From Candidatus Omnitrophota bacterium (GTDB lineage Bacteria > Omnitrophota > Gorgyraeia > 2-01-FULL-45-10), in contig JAKLDX010000024.1 in assembly GCA_022703295.1 (NCBI GenBank), forward strand, positions 1-11,221: a stretch of 11,221 bases of DNA, in the 5' to 3' direction. This document shows, in pieces, positions 7,241 to 11,221 of this stretch. Position 1 is the stretch's first letter; the number at the start of each line of letters is the position of its first letter. Under the pieces are notes generated by a model. The model was not told the origin of the DNA, ran no database searches, and saw nothing but the letters and a program-made list of their open reading frames with translations. A program made the position numbers and the translations under genes.

Positions 7241-8497
7241 CTATTTTTTCTTACGAATTATACGTGCCGGTACCCCTACGGCAACAGCTGCCTTGGGCAC
7301 GTTATGGTTTTTCAGCACAACTGCACCTGCGCCTATGATGGCGCCTCTGCCTATCCTGACCGGCGCTACCAGCCTGGCGCCTATACCGATGAAAGCCCCG
7401 TCCTCAATCACGGTCCTGTTCTTGTTCTTACCGTCGAAGTTCGCAGTTATCGTCCCGGCGCCGATATTCACATTGCGGCCCACTTTGGTATCGCCGAGGT
7501 ACGTATGATGTTTTATCTTTGCGCCTGAGCCGACCTCGGTCCTGACAAGCTCGACAAAATTTCCGACTTCGGCGCCATCGCCTATCTTCACGTCGGGCCT
7601 TATGCGGGCAAACGGCCCTATGCGGCAGTGTGCGCCTATCTCAACATCCGATTCAATGACTGTGTTCGGGCATATCACCGTATCGCGCCCTATCCTGACG
7701 CCGCCGTATATTACCGTCGAGGCGGGGTCTTCTATCGTTACTCCGGAAAGCATAAGTTCATCCAGTATCCTGTTTTTCAGCACCCCCGTAACCCCGGCCA
7801 GGTCCCTTCTGGTATTTATTCCCGTCATGTCTTCGGGATTTTCCAATAAAACCGATTCCAGCTTTTTCCCCTTTTTATTCAGTATCTCAATGGTATCCGT
7901 AAGAAAAAATTCCTTCTTCTTATTATTTTGCCCGACTTCTTTCAGCGCTTCAAACAGATCTTTTGTATTAAAGCAATAAGTCCCCACATTGACTTCGTTT
8001 ATCTTTTCTTCATAAAGCCGGGCATTTTCCTCCTCGATGATCTTCAATATCTTTCCGTCAGAGCTTCTTAATATCCGCCCGTATCCTGTCGGGTCCTTTA
8101 ATTTCACCGTGAGGATGGTCATGCTGGCACCCGAAGAGGCGTGCCTGGCCGCGATCTCTTTTAGGGTCCTGCTTCCGACGAGCGGCGTATCCCCGCATAT
8201 GATGAGCACGTCCCCGGAATATCCCCTGAGGGCCTTACCGGCGGACTTTACGGCGTCGCCGCTACCCAGAAGCTTTTTCTGGATGATAATTTTCGTTTGT
8301 TTATCAACGACATCGGCCAAGAGTTCTTTGCCATACCCTACGACAGTTACTATATCTTTTATTCCGGCGCCCTTCAGGGAATCCAGTATGTAGCAGATCG
8401 CACTTTTCCCGAGTATCTTGTGCAGTACTTTAGGGACATCGGATTTCATCCGCGTCCCCTTACCTGCCGCAAGTATAATCGCCGTCATCTTTTTCAT
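7241..8497 (-). CDS. glmU: Bifunctional GlmU (GlcN-1-P acetyltransferase / GlcNAc-1-P uridyltransferase), compact form
   Basis: 418 residues from ATG 8497, chosen because AAGGA lies 8 nt upstream. An ATG at 8515 has its only AAGGA directly abutting, and ATG 8488 is also possible. The N-terminal half is the uridyltransferase Rossmann domain: LAAGKGTRM (9-17), PKVLH (22-26), LLGSGDAV, ICGDTPLV, GYGRI, and EVNVGTYCF. The C-terminal half is a left-handed beta-helix with GPFARIRP, GNFVEL, the acetyltransferase His330 in KHHTYLGD, and GAGTITANFDG. It makes UDP-GlcNAc for peptidoglycan and lipid A. Compared with E. coli (456 residues) about two helix coils are missing before GPFARIRP, and the C-terminal tail is shorter, ending GVPARIIRKKK. 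Confidence 0.92.
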   Translation of the reverse strand: MKKMTAIILAAGKGTRMKSDVPKVLHKILGKSAICYILDSLKGAGIKDIVTVVGYGKELLADVVDKQTKIIIQKKLLGSGDAVKSAGKALRGYSGDVLIICGDTPLVGSRTLKEIAARHASSGASMTILTVKLKDPTGYGRILRSSDGKILKIIEEENARLYEEKINEVNVGTYCFNTKDLFEALKEVGQNNKKKEFFLTDTIEILNKKGKKLESVLLENPEDMTGINTRRDLAGVTGVLKNRILDELMLSGVTIEDPASTVIYGGVRIGRDTVICPNTVIESDVEIGAHCRIGPFARIRPDVKIGDGAEVGNFVELVRTEVGSGAKIKHHTYLGDTKVGRNVNIGAGTITANFDGKNKNRTVIEDGAFIGIGARLVAPVRIGRGAIIGAGAVVLKNHNVPKAAVAVGVPARIIRKKK

Positions 8498-8538
8498 CAA
8501 TCTTTTCCTTCTCATTCCTTAAAAGGGAAAGGGGAATA

Positions 8539-8570
8539 TTAAGGGGAAAACCGCCAGGTTTGCCCCTTAA
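8539..8570 (-). promoter_or_regulatory. Stem-loop in the glmU leader
   Basis: ttaagggg (8539-8546) and ccccttaa (8563-8570) form a perfect 8-bp stem. After one A-G mismatch it continues with aaacc/ggttt and closes on a 4-nt loop. In the minus-strand RNA it ends about 40 nt before the glmU start and is followed by UAUUCCCC rather than a U-run, so it is not a standard terminator. It may protect or regulate the glmU message, or may be another unit of the local repeats. Confidence 0.45.
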
Positions 8571-8689
8571 ACAAATTTGGGCGCAAGCCCTGCCTTCGCA
8601 ATTAACGGAATAACTGCCGAATGCTTCGGCAGGCCGGAGGGCCGAAAAGCAACACAAGACTTTTTGGGCCCGAAGGCAAAATCGTTTAG

Positions 8690-8782
8690 TGCCCTACTTC
8701 GCAATCACCTCGAAGTCTGCCGATTGCTTCGTAGGGCATCCTACGAAGCCTTCAGCCTATTAACCGCTGTTGGCGAAGTAGG
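8690..8782. repeat. Nested palindromic element built from CTACTTCG/CGAAGTAG words
   Basis: Three overlapping inverted repeats occupy 93 nt. Arms 8690-8706 and 8722-8738 are complementary over 17 nt except the central three bases, with a 15-nt loop. Arms 8726-8735 and 8740-8749 are perfect over 10 nt with loop gcat, so this hairpin competes with the first. cctacttcgc (8693-8702) is the exact complement of gcgaagtagg (8773-8782), making a 10-nt outer pair that ends at the tRNA-end duplicate. This architecture fits a REP- or MITE-like dispersed repeat; other copies cannot be seen in this window. Confidence 0.6.
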
Positions 8783-8803
8783 ATGGTTGCCCAGCATGGA
8801 TTC
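8783..8803 (-). repeat. 21-nt direct duplicate of the 3' end of tRNA-Gln
   Basis: This segment is identical over 21 nt to 8945-8965, which is the 3' part of tRNA-Gln: the end of the T loop, the T stem, the acceptor strand, A73, CCA and one more base. Identity stops abruptly on both sides. The copies are 162 nt apart in the same orientation, with this one downstream of the tRNA in the transcript. Duplicated tRNA 3' ends are the usual trace of site-specific integration (att sites), but no integrase or cargo lies between the copies. Confidence 0.8.
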
Positions 8804-8837
8804 CCCTCCGTCCCGCCATAGGCGGGACTTCGGGCCG

Positions 8838-8894
8838 GCCGAATTTGCTGTCGGACATAGTCCTTTTCTTCCTATCCGTCAGCGCAAATTCGGC
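8838..8894. repeat. Imperfect inverted repeat between the two tRNA-end copies
   Basis: gccgaatttgc (8838-8848) and gcaaattcggc (8884-8894) are perfect 11-nt complements. Pairing continues imperfectly inward through tgtcggacatag and ctatccgtcag, leaving a pyrimidine-rich loop near 8861-8872. A separate 7-bp hairpin lies at 8811-8827. Both lie inside the 141-nt spacer separating the tRNA-end duplicate from the true tRNA end. There is no U-run after it on the minus strand. Confidence 0.55.
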
Positions 8895-8945
8895 TTCGAA
8901 TCCCATGACGTTACCTTAAAATCGATTCTCAAATAACACTTATTA

Positions 8946-9019
8946 TGGTTGCCCAGCATGGATTCGAACCATGACCATCAGCTCCAAAGGCTGGTGTGCT
9001 ACCATTACACCACCGGGCA
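8946..9019 (-). tRNA. tRNA-Gln (anticodon UUG)
   Basis: 74 nt including an encoded CCA. The acceptor stem TGCCCGG/CTGGGCA includes the weak U1-A72 pair typical of glutamine tRNAs and one G-U pair. The D arm is GTGT-AATGGTA-GCAC. The anticodon arm is CCAGC-CTTTGGA-GCTGA, with TTG at the anticodon and a C27/A43 mismatch. The variable loop is 4 nt, and the T arm CATGG-TTCGAAT-CCATG is perfect. The discriminator is A, where E. coli tRNA-Gln has G73. It lies between spoVG and glmU and is probably processed from the same minus-strand transcript, since I see no promoter immediately upstream. tRNA-Gln between ispE and prs is a conserved proteobacterial arrangement. Confidence 0.95.
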
Positions 9020-9054
9020 ATCCAAGTCGGGCAACTTTTCCGGCTAACCACGCC

Positions 9055-9251
9055 AAAATTTTTTGCTCCTGCTGAAATGTGATGTGGCGACGTGCTGAGC
9101 ACCGACGTAAAATTTCGAGCGGGCACGGTGCTGTTGCATAAGCATATGCGAGCGAGAAATTTTTCCGAGCGAAAATTCCTCGCTGGGGAATTTTCGCGTT
9201 CGGTGCGAAGCACTCGCCACAGCACATTAAAGCGCTGTGGCAAAAAATTTT
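9055..9251. mobile_element. MITE-like element with terminal inverted repeats
   Basis: The ends are perfect 12-nt inverted repeats: AAAATTTTTTGC at 9055-9066 and its complement at 9240-9251. Similarity continues inward as imperfect inverted repeats of about 50 nt: AATGTG-TGTGGCGA-GTGCT-GCACCG is shared between 9073-9105 and the complement of 9200-9230, with a few mismatches and single-base gaps. Inside are further hairpins: 9169-9179/9187-9197 (11 bp, 7-nt loop) and 9216-9223/9234-9241 (8 bp). It encodes no protein. AAAATTTT at both ends could be a target duplication, but being palindromic it is ambiguous. The distal end overlaps the spoVG stop codon. It fills most of the 230-nt gap between spoVG and tRNA-Gln. 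Confidence 0.6.
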
Positions 9252-9729
9252 ACAACTCTATATCATTATCCTCTTCTATTACCGCTTCCTGCCTTGCGCT
9301 CACGCGCCTGCTGGGTTCGGCAGGAGCAGCAGAAACAGAGGACGGACCTTTCTTTTTTTCGGACTCGTAAGCTTCGAGGACCTTTTTCTGTATATAATCC
9401 CTGCATTCCGCAGTGATCGGATGCGCTATGTCTTTGTGTTCCGATTGCTTGGAGGCGTCTTCGCCGGGCTGGAGCTGCCTGGGTTCGCTCTGCGGCAGAG
9501 AAGAACCGCACTGGTTGCAGAACTTGCTTCTTACGGCGTTCCTGAAGGCGCATTTCGGGCAGGGGTCTTTAAGTTTTCTCGACGGCATCGCGACGAACGA
9601 CCCCTTGTTGCCTTCTATCACCTTTACGTTCCTTACGACGAAACAATTATCGAATGTCAGCGTCGCGTAAGCCTTTAATTTCTTGTCCTGCCCTTCCTTT
9701 AGGAAAACTTTTACTTCTGTAATATCCAT
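9250..9729 (-). CDS. spoVG: SpoVG-family regulator with an inserted zinc ribbon
   Basis: 159 residues from ATG 9729, chosen because AGGAG lies 9-10 nt upstream; ATG 9738 and TTG 9747 are too close to it or overlap it. The SpoVG core is clear: MDITEVKVFLKEG, LKAYATLTFDNCFVVRNVKVIEG and FVAMPSRK (these three segments span 1-52), then HKDIAHPI and the helix AECRDYIQKKVLEAYE. Canonical SpoVG has about 10 residues between the AMPS strand and DIAHPI. Here about 45 intervene and include C57-x2-C60-x10-C71-x2-C74, a zinc-ribbon pattern, then a polar linker. The C-terminus after about 130 is low-complexity and ends acidic. Family members bind DNA or RNA and affect septation and virulence genes; the function here is unknown. 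It follows ispE by 25 nt, as near ispE-purR-spoVG in Bacillus. Confidence 0.9.
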   Translation of the reverse strand: MDITEVKVFLKEGQDKKLKAYATLTFDNCFVVRNVKVIEGNKGSFVAMPSRKLKDPCPKCAFRNAVRSKFCNQCGSSLPQSEPRQLQPGEDASKQSEHKDIAHPITAECRDYIQKKVLEAYESEKKKGPSSVSAAPAEPSRRVSARQEAVIEEDNDIEL

Positions 9730-9754
9730 GATGTGCATGCTCCTCAAATTTTTA

Positions 9755-10645
9755 TTAATTTATTTTTGTATCGGTCACAAATATTTGCCAACCCTGCCTA
9801 CCGGCCGCCGGCATACTCCTAAACAGCTTCCTTCTGGCCCTGTCCGCCTCCTTTCTCGTAGCGTATAGACAAAATACGCTCGGCCCGCTTCCCGTAACAA
9901 TAGCTTTTTTATTTAGAGAATAGGCCAAGCGCTCTATTATCTTCCCTATGATTTTTTTCTTTGATGCGGCAATTTCTTCCAGGTCGTTGTAAAGCATAGA
10001 TTCGAGCTCGCTAGAATCCGAAGTATCCGTCAAATGCGCCATTATTTTATCATCGTCGTATAATGTTGTCAAGCTTTTAGGAATAGCCTCAAAAGCTTCA
10101 TAAACACCCTTTGTCGAGAGGCGAAAACCCGGATAAATAATAAGGTGCCAGAGCCGTTTTCCGGAGCTTATCCTCTCCACCTTGTCCCCTTTTGACCTTC
10201 CTATGGCAAAAGGCGTATCAAGCATAAAAAACGGGACGTCGGCCCCTAAAACGGCGCTAAGGCCGATAAGCCTGTCCCTGCTTAATCCAAGGCCGAATAA
10301 TTTATTCATTCCCATAAGCACAGCCGCCGCGTCCGAACTCCCTCCCCCGAGGCCTGCGCCTATCGGTACGGCCTTCTTGATTTCGATTCTTACGCCGCTT
10401 TTTATACCTTCGCGCCGGATGATGAGCTCCGCCGCCTTGTAAGCTATGTTATCTTCCGGGCGGCGCGTAACAAATCTATCGCATTTTACGGCAATGCCTG
10501 CAGGGGCCTTCGATATACTGATGGTATCGGCGAGGGATATTCTCTCAAAGACGGTAAGGATATTATGGTATCCGTCTTTACGCTTATTAAGGACTTTAAG
10601 GAATAGATTTACTTTTGCGGGAGCAGCCAGTTTGATGGAAGTCAT
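9755..10645 (-). CDS. ispE: 4-diphosphocytidyl-2-C-methyl-D-erythritol kinase
   Basis: 296 residues, near the family norm. It phosphorylates CDP-methylerythritol using ATP in the MEP isoprenoid pathway. GHMP-kinase features: APAKVNLFLKVLNKRKDGYH (8-27) with substrate-binding Lys11, the glycine-rich ATP loop PIGAGLGGGSSDAA (94-107), catalytic Asp136 in LGADVPFF, and the C-terminal motif VTGSGPSVFCLY near 256-267. Its ATG starts 1 nt after the transketolase stop (TAG-A-ATG), so it is probably translated by coupling; there is only a weak purine-rich ribosome site. Transketolase supplies pentose and triose phosphates that also feed the DXP/MEP route, a plausible but unproven reason for the pairing. 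Confidence 0.95.
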   Translation of the reverse strand: MTSIKLAAPAKVNLFLKVLNKRKDGYHNILTVFERISLADTISISKAPAGIAVKCDRFVTRRPEDNIAYKAAELIIRREGIKSGVRIEIKKAVPIGAGLGGGSSDAAAVLMGMNKLFGLGLSRDRLIGLSAVLGADVPFFMLDTPFAIGRSKGDKVERISSGKRLWHLIIYPGFRLSTKGVYEAFEAIPKSLTTLYDDDKIMAHLTDTSDSSELESMLYNDLEEIAASKKKIIGKIIERLAYSLNKKAIVTGSGPSVFCLYATRKEADRARRKLFRSMPAAGRQGWQIFVTDTKIN

Positions 10646-10646
10646 T

Positions 10647-11221
10647 CTATTTTTTCTTTGCTATTACTTCTTTCGCCGCTTTCACTATGTCTTTGGCCGT
10701 AAGGCCGAAATATTCGAAAAGCTCTTTCGGTTCGCCGGATACGCCGAACCGGTCCTGCACGCCTATCATCTTCATGGGTACGGCGCAGCTTTGTGCTGCT
10801 ACTTCGGCTACCGCGCCGCCCAATCCGCCCAGTACGGTATGCTCCTCAGCGGTAACGATGGCGCCCGTCTCTCTGGCTGCCTGGATTATGACATCCCTGT
10901 CTATCGGTTTCGGAGTGTGCAAGTTTATGACGCGCGCGGATATTTTTTCCTTCGCCAACTCATCGCTCGCGAGAAGCGCTTCGTACACCATCTGCCCGCA
11001 TGCGATTATCGAGACGTCGCTGCCCTGGCGCAATACGCTCGCCTTGCCTATTTTAAAGGGTTCTTCCGGTTTGGTAATAACAGGCACGCCGCTTCTTCCT
11101 AGCCTTATGTAAACCGGCCCTTTTGTGTTCGCCGACTCTATCGTGGCCCTTTTCGCTTCCACGGCATCACACGGCACCACCACAGTCATGTTCGGTAATA
11201 TCCTCCTGAGCGCTATCTCAT
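10647..11221 (-). CDS. tkt: Transketolase, C-terminal half (5' end outside window)
   Basis: 190 residues are visible. The frame is open to the window edge: codons upstream of ATG 11189 read EIALRRILPN in frame, so that ATG is internal. It covers the end of the pyrimidine-binding domain (LPNMTVVVPCDAVEAKRA, GPVYIRLGRSGVPV) and the transketolase C-terminal domain (SIIACGQMVYEAL, INLHTPKPIDRDVI, TAEEHTVLGGLGGAVAEVAA, GVQDRFGVSGEPKEL). Transketolase moves two-carbon units between sugar phosphates with thiamine diphosphate. The sequence resembles the separate C-terminal subunit of split transketolases, but the thiamine-binding N-terminal part lies outside, so split versus full-length cannot be decided. 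DXS is less likely from the motif wording. Confidence 0.9.
   Translation of the reverse strand, partial: EIALRRILPNMTVVVPCDAVEAKRATIESANTKGPVYIRLGRSGVPVITKPEEPFKIGKASVLRQGSDVSIIACGQMVYEALLASDELAKEKISARVINLHTPKPIDRDVIIQAARETGAIVTAEEHTVLGGLGGAVAEVAAQSCAVPMKMIGVQDRFGVSGEPKELFEYFGLTAKDIVKAAKEVIAKKK

Larger units (their letters stand above)
8498..8945. other. 448-nt intergenic region between tRNA-Gln and glmU, rich in hairpins, no credible gene
   Basis: No protein-coding or further RNA gene is supported. The stretch is a series of inverted repeats, listed separately, plus a 21-nt duplicate of the tRNA-Gln 3' end. Small hairpins not listed elsewhere are gggc-gcaa-gccc at 8579-8590 and tcccgcc-ata-ggcggga at 8811-8827. 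An 8-nt inverted pair, tgccttcg 8591-8598 and cgaaggca 8671-8678, encloses an 8-bp stem at 8614-8621/8625-8632. No stem is followed by a convincing U-run in the minus-strand RNA, so I see no clear terminator. The open frame 8577-8936 (+) has no gene-like features. Confidence 0.75.

Noticed and set aside
8895..8910. Remnant of a second tRNA T arm (ttcgaatcccatga near the tRNA-end copy)
   Set aside because: It matches the T arm only over short words (TTCGAA, TCATGG) in the wrong spacing, with no acceptor or anticodon arm around it.
8577..8936. 119-codon open frame on the + strand across the hairpin region
   Set aside because: It runs antisense through inverted repeats and the tRNA-end copy, has no ribosome site or recognisable domain, and its composition follows the repeats.
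8929..9243. Minus-strand open frames of about 95-104 codons covering tRNA-Gln and the MITE-like element
   Set aside because: They read through the tRNA gene itself and the palindromes. Frames of this kind are a known artefact of tRNA genes.
9216..9251. Intrinsic terminator after spoVG (stem gccacagc/gctgtggc next to an A/T run)
   Set aside because: On the minus strand the T-run precedes the stem instead of following it, and on the + strand the stem is followed by A. It is better explained as the end of the MITE-like element.
10446..11102. 218-codon open frame on the + strand, the longest apparent + frame
   Set aside because: It is antisense to transketolase and ispE, which have clear family motifs. 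It has no ribosome site and no domain.
11157..11189. ATG 11189 as the true start of a small transketolase-like protein
   Set aside because: The frame continues upstream to the window edge with conserved sequence (IALRRILPN) that belongs to the family.

Overview
This window is one dense, single-strand block of bacterial housekeeping genes. Every coding region and the only tRNA lie on the minus strand, so transcription runs from base 11221 towards base 1. In that order it holds: transketolase C-terminal half (cut by the window edge), ispE, a SpoVG-family gene, tRNA-Gln(UUG), glmU, prs, rplY/ctc, pth, rpsF, ssb, rpsR, rplI, dnaB and bamA (its 3' end runs off the window).

The organism is a diderm bacterium, because the last gene encodes a five-POTRA BamA outer-membrane assembly protein. 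It nevertheless carries SpoVG and a spoVG-glmU-prs-ctc-pth order familiar from Bacillus, with tRNA-Gln sitting between ispE and prs as in many proteobacteria. This mixture, the apparent split-type transketolase and the SpoVG with an inserted zinc ribbon suggest a candidate-phylum diderm; Omnitrophota is my best guess. That placement is inference from gene style, not a database match.

Region by region. Bases 9250-11221: central carbon and isoprenoid genes followed by spoVG, with gaps of 1 and 25 nt. Bases 8498-9249: the only largely non-coding part. It has tRNA-Gln (8946-9019) in the middle, a 197-bp MITE-like inverted-repeat element on the spoVG side, and on the glmU side about 450 bp of nested hairpins plus a 21-bp duplicate of the tRNA 3' end. 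Bases 4975-8497: glmU-prs-rplY-pth, tightly spaced and probably one operon, supplying UDP-GlcNAc, PRPP, ribosomal protein L25 and peptidyl-tRNA recycling. Bases 1-4967: a candidate promoter, then the classical rpsF-ssb-rpsR-rplI-dnaB cluster of ribosome and replication genes. dnaB overlaps bamA by 4 nt. Between rplI and dnaB lies a pair of opposed degenerate heptamer arrays that also encodes the end of L9.

The coding part is mostly conventional. The features most worth following up are the SpoVG zinc ribbon, the intergenic repeat elements (three of which share a GCCCGAAG core), the tRNA-end duplication, an Asp-to-Ala change in the PRPP loop of Prs, and a shortened GlmU.
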